Of a DNA stretch of 31,927 nt, positions 8,408-16,789 are shown one piece after another. The position numbers were made by a program, and so were the translations under genes. The stretch's first letter is position 1. The number at the start of each line of letters is the position of its first letter. Under the pieces are notes generated by a model. The model had not been told where the DNA came from, did no database searches, and saw only the letters and a program-made list of their open reading frames with translations. The DNA comes from a virus. The stretch spans positions 1-31,927 of IMG/VR virus record IMGVR_UViG_3300042566_000067; one strand, 5' to 3'.

Positions 8408-9337
8408 ATGTCATTTTCAGTAGGATCACTCGCTAACTACACCAATGAGCAGTCAACTGACTTATTGGTAAAAGCATTGTTCGGAAGCAAAACTTCTTCA
8501 ACTTTGCAATCTGCTAACCAAGTTCAAGTAGGTGTTAAATCAGCATCTGCTTTGAACATCCTTGCTTCAACCGTTTTCTTCCAAGCCGATGGTTGTGGTT
8601 ACAACCCATCAGGTACAACTGCCTTCACTCAAAGAAACATCACCGTTGGTGCTGTGAAAGTTGAAGAAACTTTGTGTCCAAAAACTTTGGAAGCCAAATG
8701 GATGCAAACCCAAATTATGCCTGGTTCACCAACAATGGTTCCCTTTGAAGAGCAAATCGGTGCTGAAAAAGCTGCCGTAATTGCACAAACTTTGGAAACT
8801 GCAATGTGGCAAGGTGACACCGCAAGTGGTAACCCTAACTTGAGTCGCTTTGATGGTTTCAACAAAATCATCGCTGCTGCGTCTCCAGTATTGGCTAACT
8901 CTGCACCAACTGCATTTGCTTCTATCACCGCTGCAAACATTGATGACATCTTGGATCAAGTGTATGCCAACATCCCCGCTGCCGTTGCAGAGAAGGATGA
9001 CTTGGTTTGCTTCTTGGGAATTGATGCCTACAAGTTGATGTTGGTTAACTTGAAGAATGCAAACTTGTTCCATTATGTTGCAGATGCTGCACAAACTATG
9101 GAAATGGTTTACCCCGGTACAAATATGAAGTTGATTGCCGTAGGTGGTTTGAACGGAACAAGCAAGATTGTTGCTGGTTCTTTGTCAAACTTCTTTATGG
9201 GAACTGACTTGATTGACGAGCAAGAAGAAGTGAAGATGTGGTACAGCATTGACAACGATGAAGTACGAGTTCGTTTCACTTTCAAAGCTGGTGTTCAGGT
9301 TGCTTTCCCCGGAGAAATCGTTTACTTCACCCTTTAA
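8408..9337 (+). CDS. Major capsid protein (HK97-like)
   Basis: A 309-aa protein that begins 4 nt after the scaffold stop. The C-terminal segment MWYSIDNDEVRVRFTFKAG, then QVAFPGEIVYF, is the typical end of HK97-fold major capsid proteins from Bacteroidetes phages. The Ala/Gly-rich middle with alternating strands and helices fits an A-domain. Codon use is highly regular, with repeated gct, ttg and aac codons, as expected for the most expressed virion gene. There is no obvious N-terminal delta domain, consistent with a separate scaffold gene. It acts in the virion shell. Confidence 0.85.
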   Translation: MSFSVGSLANYTNEQSTDLLVKALFGSKTSSTLQSANQVQVGVKSASALNILASTVFFQADGCGYNPSGTTAFTQRNITVGAVKVEETLCPKTLEAKWMQTQIMPGSPTMVPFEEQIGAEKAAVIAQTLETAMWQGDTASGNPNLSRFDGFNKIIAAASPVLANSAPTAFASITAANIDDILDQVYANIPAAVAEKDDLVCFLGIDAYKLMLVNLKNANLFHYVADAAQTMEMVYPGTNMKLIAVGGLNGTSKIVAGSLSNFFMGTDLIDEQEEVKMWYSIDNDEVRVRFTFKAGVQVAFPGEIVYFTL

Positions 9338-9348
9338 TCCATTAAGAT

Positions 9349-9855
9349 ATGCCTTGTTTACTTACTTCAGGATTCGCCCTTGACTGCAAAGATGCAGTTG
9401 GTGGCATCAAAAGCATCCACTTGATTAACTGGGCAACTTCAGGATTCACCGTTGCAAGTGGAGAAGTTACCGCAACAAGCGTTGCAAGTGGTAGCGTTTA
9501 TACTTACGAACTTCCCAAAGCAACTGGATCAATGGTAATCACCACAACTGTGAGTGTTGAGAATGGCACATCCTTCAATCAATCGGATGTTGCTTTCAAA
9601 CTTCGCAGATTGTCAACCACCAAAAGAAATGAAATGAAATTGTTGGCACAAGGCAGATGTTTCTGCATCGTGAGAAACAACAACGATGAGTATTTCTTGG
9701 TGGGTAAGGAGTACGGATGTGATGTGACCGCTATGGTTGCGAACACCGGTACTGCGATGGGTGATTCAAATGGATATGAGGTTACCTTGTCAGCGATTGA
9801 AGCGGAAGCACCTTACAAATTACAAGCTGGAGTTGTTACCACTTTGGGTATCTAA
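9349..9855 (+). CDS. Tail tube-like structural protein
   Basis: A 168-aa protein, 11 nt after the capsid gene and the last gene before the terminator at 9883. It opens with PCLLTSGFALDCKDAVGGI and contains KLLAQGRCFCIVRNNNDEYFLVGKE and a DVTAMVANTGTAMGDSNGY segment. I recognise this arrangement as a conserved protein next to the capsid in Bacteroidetes phages. The beta-rich composition and expected high expression suggest a tail tube or head-tail protein. No motif distinguishes the two; other tube candidates are not visible elsewhere in the window. Confidence 0.5.
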   Translation: MPCLLTSGFALDCKDAVGGIKSIHLINWATSGFTVASGEVTATSVASGSVYTYELPKATGSMVITTTVSVENGTSFNQSDVAFKLRRLSTTKRNEMKLLAQGRCFCIVRNNNDEYFLVGKEYGCDVTAMVANTGTAMGDSNGYEVTLSAIEAEAPYKLQAGVVTTLGI

Positions 9856-9882
9856 CTGGTTCGTGTTTTCATAGGAGAAAGA

Positions 9883-9908
9883 GGGAGGGCAAATGCTCTC
9901 CCTTTTTT
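9883..9908 (+). terminator. Intrinsic terminator after the head module
   Basis: GGGAGGGC (9883-9890) pairs with GCTCTCCC (9895-9902) across an AAAT loop with a single G-U wobble, followed by six T. The stem-loop and T tract fit a rho-independent terminator. It separates the capsid/tube genes from the promoter-like element at 9930 and the genes that follow. Confidence 0.9.
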
Positions 9909-9929
9909 GTTACATAAAAAGTTGTTCGC

Positions 9930-9936
9930 TATTTTG
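9930..9936 (+). promoter_or_regulatory. Candidate promoter -7 element before 9942
   Basis: CGCTATTTTGTAG (9927-9939) resembles the Bacteroidetes -7 consensus TAnnTTTG but is one T short. It follows directly after a terminator, where a new promoter is expected. It ends only 3 nt before the ATG, so the transcript would have almost no leader unless initiation occurs elsewhere. Similar GCTAT/TTTGTA sequences precede other genes in the window. Confidence 0.35.
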
Positions 9937-9941
9937 TAGAG

Positions 9942-10271
9942 ATGTTGGTAATTAACAAAGGGCAAACGAAGAATTGGTATGTTACATTGACGGAGAAGGC
10001 AAGTGCTGCATCCTATGTGTTTACATTTACTCATCGCCAAACCGAAACCATCGTCACAAGAACATTGACGGACATATCTGCACACAAAGAGCGATACAAT
10101 CAATTTCAGTTCATTGAAGGCACTACTGCAACCCTTTTGGAAGGAGAACACGAATATAGTGTTTCAACTGCTGGAGGCGTGTTGTGTGAGACAGGTCTTT
10201 TGAAAGTACAAAAGACATTCACCGAGAATGAATACAACCCAACACTAAACGAAAAAATCTACATACAATGA
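9942..10271 (+). CDS. Small beta-rich structural protein
   Basis: A 109-aa protein with alternating hydrophobic strands (NWYVTLTEKASAASYVFTFT, EHEYSVSTAGGVLCETGLLKV). It has no signal peptide, membrane segment or catalytic motif. It resembles small head or tail accessory proteins seen next to fibres in Bacteroidetes phages. The stop overlaps the next start by ATGA, so it is coupled with the 86-aa protein downstream. It is the first gene after the terminator. Function is not known. Confidence 0.5.
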   Translation: MLVINKGQTKNWYVTLTEKASAASYVFTFTHRQTETIVTRTLTDISAHKERYNQFQFIEGTTATLLEGEHEYSVSTAGGVLCETGLLKVQKTFTENEYNPTLNEKIYIQ

Positions 10272-10528
10272 GCAATTCAACAAGCATCATCGCTGGTGGC
10301 GATGGATTCAAGTATCACGCAACTGGAACTGTGACCGGAGTCGGTTATTCAGCTCTTGTGGTTCAAGAGGACACCGTGTTCACATCTTTCTCCGTTGACG
10401 GTACAAATGTACTTTCAGCAAGAGGATTGAGTGCAGTCACTTTGCAACAAGGTGCGTATCTTCCCGCTGGTGGTTCTTCAAAAATCACAGGGTTCATCAT
10501 CTCTTCAGGATCGGTAATCGGTTATTAA
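10268..10528 (+). CDS. Small Gly/Ser-rich structural protein
   Basis: An 86-aa protein, Ser/Gly/Thr/Val-rich and beta-like, ending SSKITGFIISSGSVIGY. The composition and size resemble decoration or spike-tip proteins. Its start overlaps the upstream stop and it lies just before a 48-aa ORF and the fibre gene. No domain is recognised; a virion role is inferred from the neighbourhood. Confidence 0.45.
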   Translation: MSNSTSIIAGGDGFKYHATGTVTGVGYSALVVQEDTVFTSFSVDGTNVLSARGLSAVTLQQGAYLPAGGSSKITGFIISSGSVIGY

Positions 10529-10529
10529 A

Positions 10530-10676
10530 ATGATAGGCATCGGAATTGGCACACGACACCGCCTATACAAAGGACAAGGATGGGACATCGTGCAAGGTTA
10601 CAAATCACGCATCACAACTGACGGAGGATACTATGAAGGTATCTCTTGCTTACTTAATAAATTAAACAACTTATGA
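10530..10676 (+). CDS. Short conserved-looking ORF, 48 aa
   Basis: ATG at 10530 to TGA at 10676 encodes 48 residues: MIGIGIGTRHRLYKGQGWD at the start, then a YKSRITTDGGYYEGISC segment. It starts 2 nt after the upstream stop and its TGA overlaps the fibre ATG at 10673. This fits the tight coupling of the neighbouring genes and argues that it is real. It fills what would otherwise be a 144-nt gap. It may aid fibre attachment or assembly; no function is recognised. Confidence 0.5.
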   Translation: MIGIGIGTRHRLYKGQGWDIVQGYKSRITTDGGYYEGISCLLNKLNNL

Positions 10677-12382
10677 GCAATCTACTAAGTCAAGCGTCAC
10701 TCGTGATGATTCCGAGTGGCTACAAAGAAGATGTTGTTTATTCACCAATTCCCACAGACGGCAGCGGGGATTTGAGTTTCACACGAGCATCCAACGGAAC
10801 ACGCGTAAATAGTGCGGGGTTGGTGGAGGTTTGCCCGTGGAATATGGTATTAGATTCTGAAACTTTTAATTCAGGTAATTGGAGTAAATACCAAGCGTCA
10901 GTAACAGCAAGCACAACAAACGCGCCCAATGGAACTTTGACCGCAGACACATTACAAGATAACGCGGCAAATGATAGCCATATAACATACCAAACTCCTA
11001 ATATTACCGCAGGCACTTATACAATTTCAGTATATGCCAAAGCAAGTACATTAAGTAATATCAATTTGGTTTTGTTTGATGGCGTAAGCATAAGTTATGG
11101 AAGTAATCGCTTTGATTTAAGCAATGGGACAACAACAGGAGCAAATCAAAGTATTGAAAGTGTTGGCAATGGGTGGTATCGTTGTATTTTTACATTGACT
11201 ACAACATTAAGCGGGGTGCAATATGTTTATGTTTTTCTCAATAATGGTACATCGAGTGTTTACACGGGTACTGGAAGCGGTGCGGTTTTTATTTGGGGTT
11301 ACCAACTTAACATCGGCTCAACCGCAAAGCCTTATTTTCCCACTACCGACCGCTTAAATGTTCCACGCCTAACTTATCAAAATGGCGGGGGCGGATGTCC
11401 AAGTTTGTTGTTGGAGAAGCAGAGTACGAATTTGTGTTTGTATTCAGAGCAGTTTGACAATGCGGCTTATAATAAAATATCTGGAGGGTCGGCTACTGTT
11501 CCTGTTGTAACGGCTAATTTTGCTACATCTCCCGATGGTTCGCAAAACGCAGACCGCATTCAATTTGCACGAACAGGTACTACCGCTTCGGATTTTAGTG
11601 CAATCAACCAATCGTCTTTAACTTTAAGCGCAACTGGTACGACTACTATTTACCTTAAAAGTAATACATCGTCAAATCAAAATGTTTTAATGTATTGGGG
11701 TGGCGGTCAAGGTCAAGTGTTTCTTGTTACACCATCTTGGCAAAGGTTTACATTATCAAATCTTTCGGTAGGAACAGACGCTATTGTTTTTGGAACTCGC
11801 GGAGGAACGGGCAATTTTTTTAATGGTGGCGATTTGACTCTTGACATTTTGGCTTGGGGTGCACAATTAGAGCAAAGCAGTTACCCCACATCCTACATCC
11901 CAACCACATCATCAAGCGCAACAAGGGTGGCGGATGCTTGTAGCAAGACGGGTATTAGTAGTTTGATTGGGCAGACGGAGGGGACTATGTTCGTACAAGT
12001 TACCGCAAAATATAAAAATGCAGACATTGCTTCTATTAACACTGGTACAACAAATGCCATTTACATAGTAAAAACTTCAAATAACTATTATAGGGCAACA
12101 ATATATGCGGGGGGCGTAGCCGTAGTGACTATTACGCAAGGAGCAGTAATTGAAACAAGTGCAAAGATTGCCGTAGTTTACAAATCGGGAAGTACATCTT
12201 TGTTTGTTAATGGTAGCAAAATTGGGGCCAATACAACAACCTACACATTCACCACGGCATTAAATAGTTTTTATTTGCAACCAAACTACCTTGTAGGTTT
12301 TGAAACAAATGAAGTTCAACAAAGTTGCTTATTCCCAACCGCTTTAACCGATGCCGAATGCCAAGCACTAACAACACTATAA
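10673..12382 (+). CDS. Tail fibre with tandem carbohydrate-binding-like domains
   Basis: A 569-aa protein. The N-terminal ~60 residues are an attachment-like segment (SFTRASNGTRVNSAGLVE). Two related modules follow. Each has a beta-jelly-roll pattern like carbohydrate-binding module 4/9 (NITAGTYTISVYAKASTLSN, and TLSATGTTTIYLKSNTS), a WYRCIFT or WQRFTLS core and a closing WGYQL or WGAQLEQS plus a proline-rich boundary (YFPTTDR, TSYIPTTSS). The last ~150 residues resemble a concanavalin-A/LamG-like lectin. The domains suggest glycan binding at the host surface. Codon use differs from neighbouring genes (more TTA leucine and GCG alanine), which hints at a recently acquired host-range module. 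Confidence 0.7.
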   Translation: MSNLLSQASLVMIPSGYKEDVVYSPIPTDGSGDLSFTRASNGTRVNSAGLVEVCPWNMVLDSETFNSGNWSKYQASVTASTTNAPNGTLTADTLQDNAANDSHITYQTPNITAGTYTISVYAKASTLSNINLVLFDGVSISYGSNRFDLSNGTTTGANQSIESVGNGWYRCIFTLTTTLSGVQYVYVFLNNGTSSVYTGTGSGAVFIWGYQLNIGSTAKPYFPTTDRLNVPRLTYQNGGGGCPSLLLEKQSTNLCLYSEQFDNAAYNKISGGSATVPVVTANFATSPDGSQNADRIQFARTGTTASDFSAINQSSLTLSATGTTTIYLKSNTSSNQNVLMYWGGGQGQVFLVTPSWQRFTLSNLSVGTDAIVFGTRGGTGNFFNGGDLTLDILAWGAQLEQSSYPTSYIPTTSSSATRVADACSKTGISSLIGQTEGTMFVQVTAKYKNADIASINTGTTNAIYIVKTSNNYYRATIYAGGVAVVTITQGAVIETSAKIAVVYKSGSTSLFVNGSKIGANTTTYTFTTALNSFYLQPNYLVGFETNEVQQSCLFPTALTDAECQALTTL

Positions 12383-12747
12383 TGACCTTCACAAAATACG
12401 AGTTCGCAAACGAAACGGAGTGGGCAACATACCAAACCCAAATACAAGAAACCACATCCATTGATGGTACTGAATCAAAATCCTATGTTGGTTGTGCCGT
12501 TGTGGAATTAGGTAACATTTGTTTTGCCACGGATGAAGAAGGCAACTGCACAGACCTATCCCCACTCTATGCGGTGGATATTCTTTGGTACGAAGAACCC
12601 AAACCCGATTTCACGGCCTTTGAAGTATGGCCAAATCCCGTTGGCGTTCACACCTTTTCGGGTGATGACAATTTGTACCTGAAAGGATTTTGTGCCAAGT
12701 TCCCCGATTCCCCATATTGTATTAAACCCGATAACCCAACAGAATAA
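12382..12747 (+). CDS. Fibre-associated protein of unknown function
   Basis: A 121-aa acidic protein that starts at the ATG overlapping the fibre stop (TAATG). It contains FANETEWATYQTQIQ, four scattered cysteines, a DILWYEEPKPDFTAFEVWP segment and a C-terminal GDDNLYLKGFCAKFPDSPYC. Its place directly behind the fibre suggests a fibre chaperone or tip protein. No family is recognised and no membrane segment is seen. Confidence 0.45.
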   Translation: MTFTKYEFANETEWATYQTQIQETTSIDGTESKSYVGCAVVELGNICFATDEEGNCTDLSPLYAVDILWYEEPKPDFTAFEVWPNPVGVHTFSGDDNLYLKGFCAKFPDSPYCIKPDNPTE

Positions 12748-13022
12748 TGGCCGTTCCTAAGAAAACCCCCGTCCCTGTCAGTTTTGAACAATTTCGCAAA
12801 AACCCAATTGCTGCCGTGGCTTTTTGTATGCTGTTGGCTGTTAGCTATTTGTATGTTGACCTTCGGTCGGGGTATAAAGAGCAGATTGAAAAGAGCAACC
12901 AAAAAATAGATGCGTTGGATTTGAAGATTGACCGCTTGTCGTATGCTCTCAAAAAATCCGATAGTGCATTGGCTGCTGCTATTACCGAGATTCGTATAAT
13001 GAACACAATGCGTAAATTATGA
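12747..13022 (+). CDS. Single-pass membrane protein with coiled coil
   Basis: A 91-aa protein. Residues ~23-38 form a hydrophobic segment (AAVAFCMLLAVSYLYV) preceded by basic residues, so the N-terminus is likely cytoplasmic. After it comes a coiled coil (KEQIEKSNQKIDALDLKIDRL). Such proteins in lysis regions are often inner-membrane spanin-like or Rz-like factors. It overlaps both neighbours and leads into the lysis genes. The spanin role is inferred from topology only. Confidence 0.5.
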   Translation: MAVPKKTPVPVSFEQFRKNPIAAVAFCMLLAVSYLYVDLRSGYKEQIEKSNQKIDALDLKIDRLSYALKKSDSALAAAITEIRIMNTMRKL

Positions 13023-13444
13023 AACATTTTACTTTTATTTTTGCAGCTTGTTTGTGTATCGCCATCGTTGCCGTTCCACAACCCAAGACCAAAGCCGTTC
13101 CAGTTGATGAGGTAGAGTTGATGCTTGAGAAAATTAGCAGCCATCTACAAGAGGCATCGGTTGCAACTGCACAGGCACACAAGATGAGTGACAAGATGGT
13201 GGAAGAAAAGGTGGCGGAGAAAGCAGAATTGAAAGAGGCAGTTGTCAAAGCCGAGAAGAAGGTAGAAAAGATGGAGGAGAAGATTGAGGTTTTTGCAGTC
13301 AAGATGGTGGGTGCTGGACTTGATACAACCACACAACCGATTCAATTCAAGGGAGTGATTTATGATGCATATTTGAACTATGTGAGCGAAGGAGGGAAAG
13401 AGGATTTTGAATACTTTAGAGTTTACCTATGGCAGCCAAAGTAA
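13019..13444 (+). CDS. Secreted or exported coiled-coil protein
   Basis: A 141-aa protein with an N-terminal signal-peptide-like segment (HFTFIFAACLCIAIVAVP), then a strongly charged coiled coil at ~45-95 (VEEKVAEKAELKEAVVKAEK), then a C-terminal tail with several Tyr. No LAxC-type lipobox is clear. It begins inside the upstream stop codon. An envelope or periplasmic partner of the previous protein, for example in a spanin pair, is possible but unproven. Confidence 0.45.
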   Translation: MKHFTFIFAACLCIAIVAVPQPKTKAVPVDEVELMLEKISSHLQEASVATAQAHKMSDKMVEEKVAEKAELKEAVVKAEKKVEKMEEKIEVFAVKMVGAGLDTTTQPIQFKGVIYDAYLNYVSEGGKEDFEYFRVYLWQPK

Positions 13445-13548
13445 ACACATCAACATTCCGTGCCAAACCCAAAAACAAATTGGGCAGACACACCAAACAC
13501 AAGAACAAGCACAAGAGTTCCAAACCATATAAAGGACAAGGGAAATGA
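13429..13548 (+). CDS. Small Lys-rich basic protein, 39 aa
   Basis: ATG at 13429 to TGA at 13548 encodes 39 residues. About 40% are Lys, Arg or His (AKPKNKLGRHTKHKNKHKSS), ending KPYKGQGK. It overlaps the upstream gene by 16 nt and the endolysin ATG by ATGA. The K/R-rich run with a terminal (Y)xGQG(K/R) motif recalls short proteins I have seen near lysis genes of Bacteroidetes phages. Charge and size suggest nucleic-acid or polyanion binding, or simply a virion component. Function is not known. Confidence 0.6.
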   Translation: MAAKVNTSTFRAKPKNKLGRHTKHKNKHKSSKPYKGQGK

Positions 13549-14114
13549 TAGAAAAAATCAAAGTAGCAATGAAGGCAAAGGGTTACAAATTCTTTGAGAA
13601 TGGTGACTACAACCTGAACATCATCGGCATCCGCACCATCGGCAACAAAGTCACCAATGTATTTGATGACCTTTTAACCGTTTCCTACAAAGTGAATGGT
13701 GAATGGGTGTTCAAACAATGGGCAGCGACAACCGATCCCGGCACAAAGGGAGTGAAAGAATTTCACAACGCTCAAGGTGTTGCTCGTTTAGTTCCCGGTC
13801 AGTACAAAGGAAGCCACGCTATCGGTCTGCATCAAGGCAAATATGAGGCGTTGAGACAAGTGAAACCACTCAAGGTATACCGAGATAGCAATAAGGATAT
13901 GACATTTGATGAGAAGGTCATTACTGAAGGAATCTACGGAATCAACATTCACAAAGCCGGTGCAGATTCAACCTATGTTGAGAACTGGAGCGAGGGATGT
14001 CAGGTGTTTAAGAAGTCAGCGGACTTTGATTCTTTTATGGCTATTGTCAAAAAGGCAGCGACCTTGCACGGAAACTCTTTCACATACACACTTTTGCTAT
14101 CTTCCGACATATGA
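13545..14114 (+). CDS. Endolysin with YkuD-like active-site motif
   Basis: A 189-aa protein without a signal peptide. Features include DLLTVSYKVNGEWVFKQWAA, TTDPGTKGV, a LVPGQYKGSHAIGLHQGKYEA segment and, near the C-terminus, GINIHKAG...NWSEGCQVF. The pairing of His136 with Cys152 in a H-x(13-17)-SxGC pattern is that of L,D-transpeptidase/YkuD-like domains, which act on peptidoglycan. In Bacteroidetes phages this protein type sits where an endolysin is expected, next to a holin-like gene as here. I infer peptidoglycan cleavage in the periplasm, with release helped by the downstream membrane protein. Confidence 0.65.
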   Translation: MIEKIKVAMKAKGYKFFENGDYNLNIIGIRTIGNKVTNVFDDLLTVSYKVNGEWVFKQWAATTDPGTKGVKEFHNAQGVARLVPGQYKGSHAIGLHQGKYEALRQVKPLKVYRDSNKDMTFDEKVITEGIYGINIHKAGADSTYVENWSEGCQVFKKSADFDSFMAIVKKAATLHGNSFTYTLLLSSDI

Positions 14115-14335
14115 AACGCATTTTAGAAATCTTCACAGGTGACAAAGGAGAGATGTCATCAAAACGATTTGTTGGCATCATCGGTGCTTTTGTTTTGTTT
14201 GGCACAATGGCTCATAATAGTTTGTCCCCAGCTGATATTGTACCTTCTCCTGAACTGGTGACCGCAGTTGAGTTCATCGTGATTGCTTGTCTTGGATTCA
14301 CATCTATTGACAAGTTCTCAAACAAAAAGGATTGA
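14111..14335 (+). CDS. Holin-like membrane protein
   Basis: A 74-aa protein with two hydrophobic segments, about 20-35 (FVGIIGAFVLFGTMA) and 50-66 (TAVEFIVIACLGFTSI), and a Lys-rich C-terminus. Size, two-TM topology and overlap with the endolysin stop are typical of phage holins. It would form the membrane lesion that releases the endolysin. Confidence 0.6.
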   Translation: MKRILEIFTGDKGEMSSKRFVGIIGAFVLFGTMAHNSLSPADIVPSPELVTAVEFIVIACLGFTSIDKFSNKKD

Positions 14336-14351
14336 TTGCTATTTGTAGGTG

Positions 14352-16232
14352 ATGATATTCCAAAGGATCAATTTTCACGACAACAAACTGCCTGTGTTCA
14401 AGGAGAACAAGGCAAAAGGGTTCGTGACTTTCGGAGCAGACAATCTCTATCCCGATTTTCTCGTTGAATTATTTAACAAATCACCCAAGCACAATGCCAT
14501 CGTTTCTGCAAAAGCTTCTTATATTGCTGGTGTTGGTACTGATGTTTTCGGACAAAACACCACCGACATCGCCAAAGCCCAAGCCAAATTAAAGAACATC
14601 AACGCCTATGAGACCTATGAGGAACTCAAAGCAAAGATTGCATACGATGCCGAGTTGTTCAATGGGTTTTGTGTAGAGGTTATTTGGAACAAAGCCAAGA
14701 CCGCACCAAGCGAATACTATCACATCCCATTCAAGGATGTACGCAAGTCACTTGATGGTCATTATTTGTACTGCGAGGATTGGACTGATGCCAAAGCACC
14801 ACGCATCTCTTATCAACCCTACAACCCAATCACGAGAGAATCAAAGCAATTGTACTATTGTCAATTCTATCGTCCAGGTGAAGGCACATATCCGCTTCCT
14901 GATTATGTAGGGGCGTTGAAATATATTGAGGTTGACACCGAGATTTCCAATTACTACTTGAATAGCATCAAGAACGGATTTACGGCACAAACTCACATCC
15001 AGTTGTTCAAGGGCATCCCAACACCTGAAGAAGCTCGTGCAACTGCAAGACGATTCAAAGAGAATTATCAAGGCACGGACAATGCGGGTGGACTTATCAT
15101 CCAATACAACGATCCACAAGAAACAGCATCGGTGATTAGCAATTTGCAACCATCGGACTTTGACAAGCAATTTGACTTATTAAATAAGACCGTACAACAA
15201 GAGATATTTGTTGCACACAAGGTGAACTCTCCAATGTTGTTTGGGGTGCGTGTAGAGGGGCAGTTAGGTGGTAGAACGGAATTGATTGAAGCATATGAGA
15301 TGTTTCATCACGCATACATTGAACCACGCCAACAAAAGATTGACGATGTGTTCTCGTACTTGCTTGAACCTATCGCAGAGGTAAGATTGGAGACCATCAA
15401 CAAGCCACCAATCGGATTGGATTACCAAGCGTTATTCACCGCTGGTGTAATTACAAACGAAGAAGCAAGAAAAGAACTTGGACTTCCATTGATTACCGAT
15501 GTTCAGCAATCATCTTTGAACGATGCCATCAATGCTTTGAGTCCTTTGGTTGCAAACAATGTATTGTCAAATATGACAATCAACGAGAAGCGTCAATTGG
15601 CAAACCTTCCCCCTATCGCTGGAGGAGATTCATTGCCATCAGCGTCACCAGTTGCATTGTTAAAACAAAACCCTTTTGGATGGGACGATGAGCGTGACTT
15701 GATTGTATTCAATAAATACGGAGAGAAAGCCGAAGAGTTTGAGGAGGCACGATTTGAGTTTGCCGATGCGATTGAATCTGCCATCTTGAATGTGTTGAAA
15801 GAAAACAAAGGTTTACAGGTTGGAGACATTGTAAACATCACCAAACTTGACGCAAAGGTTGTTGCAGATACAATTGCCAAACTTGCGAAAGCGGAATTGG
15901 TTAAGTCATACGAGGACGGATTGGAAACAACCCCGAAAGGATTGGAAGAAATCAAAAATCTGCAAACTGAATTGGTGGTTCGCTATCAATACGGACTGGC
16001 ACCGGGAATCAGCGGAGGACTTTTGATTGATACATCTCGTAAGTTCTGCACGGATGTTGTGAATAGTGGTCGTGTGTATTCTCGTGAGGACATCAATATG
16101 ATGAGTGCTGAACTCGGTTACGATGTTTGGAAACGCAGAGGCGGTTGGTATCATAATCCAACACTTGATGTCAACACACCACAATGCAGACACATTTGGG
16201 TTCAAAAATTATTGAGGAGAATTAAACGATGA
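14352..16232 (+). CDS. Portal protein fused to winged-helix-like and MuF-like domains
   Basis: A 626-aa protein. The start is the ATG at 14352 (a GTG precedes it at 14349); TATTTGTAG at 14340-14348 may be a promoter element. Residues 1-~430 are a portal (FGADNLYPDFLVELFNKSP, AKASYIAGVG, VNSPMLFGVRVEGQLGG...ELIEAYEMF). Residues ~483-535 look like a winged helix (VGDIVNITKLDAKVVADTIAKL). The last ~70 residues (SRKFCTDVV, YSREDINMM, RRGGWYHNP, PQCRHIWVQ) resemble the C-terminal MuF-type head-morphogenesis domain. The portal forms the DNA channel at one capsid vertex. The fusion would tether a minor head protein to the channel; that part is inference. Confidence 0.8.
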   Translation: MIFQRINFHDNKLPVFKENKAKGFVTFGADNLYPDFLVELFNKSPKHNAIVSAKASYIAGVGTDVFGQNTTDIAKAQAKLKNINAYETYEELKAKIAYDAELFNGFCVEVIWNKAKTAPSEYYHIPFKDVRKSLDGHYLYCEDWTDAKAPRISYQPYNPITRESKQLYYCQFYRPGEGTYPLPDYVGALKYIEVDTEISNYYLNSIKNGFTAQTHIQLFKGIPTPEEARATARRFKENYQGTDNAGGLIIQYNDPQETASVISNLQPSDFDKQFDLLNKTVQQEIFVAHKVNSPMLFGVRVEGQLGGRTELIEAYEMFHHAYIEPRQQKIDDVFSYLLEPIAEVRLETINKPPIGLDYQALFTAGVITNEEARKELGLPLITDVQQSSLNDAINALSPLVANNVLSNMTINEKRQLANLPPIAGGDSLPSASPVALLKQNPFGWDDERDLIVFNKYGEKAEEFEEARFEFADAIESAILNVLKENKGLQVGDIVNITKLDAKVVADTIAKLAKAELVKSYEDGLETTPKGLEEIKNLQTELVVRYQYGLAPGISGGLLIDTSRKFCTDVVNSGRVYSREDINMMSAELGYDVWKRRGGWYHNPTLDVNTPQCRHIWVQKLLRRIKR

Positions 16233-16789
16233 CCAACTTTGTATATTTCATAAGCACAACCTATTTGAAGGACAACACTCCTTTGAATGAGAATGTTGAC
16301 GATAAATTGCTAAAGTCAGCAATCAAAGAAGCTCAAGAGATTTATATTCGGGATGTCATCGGTTCGGGCATTTACAATGAATTGCAGACACAAGCGTATG
16401 CAAACACTTTGACTGCCTTGAATGTCACCCTTTTGGATTCATACATCGCACCTTGTTTGAAATACTACACCTTGACCGAGGCAATGCTTCCAATGACCTT
16501 TAAACTGATGAATAAATCGGTTGCATCAAGGGAGAGTGACAACGCTCGTGCCGTATCTGTAGAGGAGATGACAATGATTGAGGGCAGATACCGTGACAAA
16601 GCGGAGTATTATGCGAATCGTTTGCGTGATTACTTGCGTACAAATACCAATGATTATCCGTTATTCTTGAATCCCGGCAATACCATTGACACCATCCGTC
16701 CAAAGAATACCGCTTTTGTGGGTGGCATTTATCTTCCAACTTCACAAGATTGCTTTTGGAACTATGACTTCCCCAACGAGGACAAATAA
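16229..16789 (+). CDS. Head-tail adaptor-like protein
   Basis: A 186-aa protein. The N-terminal half has the pattern of gp6-like adaptors (YFISTTYLKDNTPLNENVD, IKEAQEIYIRDVIGSG), with a central long helix and a charged region (RDKAEYYANRLRDYLRT). It follows the portal by an ATGA overlap and is followed by connector-like genes. In the virion it would sit under the portal. The C-terminus (GGIYLPTSQDCFWNYD) is not recognised. Confidence 0.6.
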   Translation: MTNFVYFISTTYLKDNTPLNENVDDKLLKSAIKEAQEIYIRDVIGSGIYNELQTQAYANTLTALNVTLLDSYIAPCLKYYTLTEAMLPMTFKLMNKSVASRESDNARAVSVEEMTMIEGRYRDKAEYYANRLRDYLRTNTNDYPLFLNPGNTIDTIRPKNTAFVGGIYLPTSQDCFWNYDFPNEDK

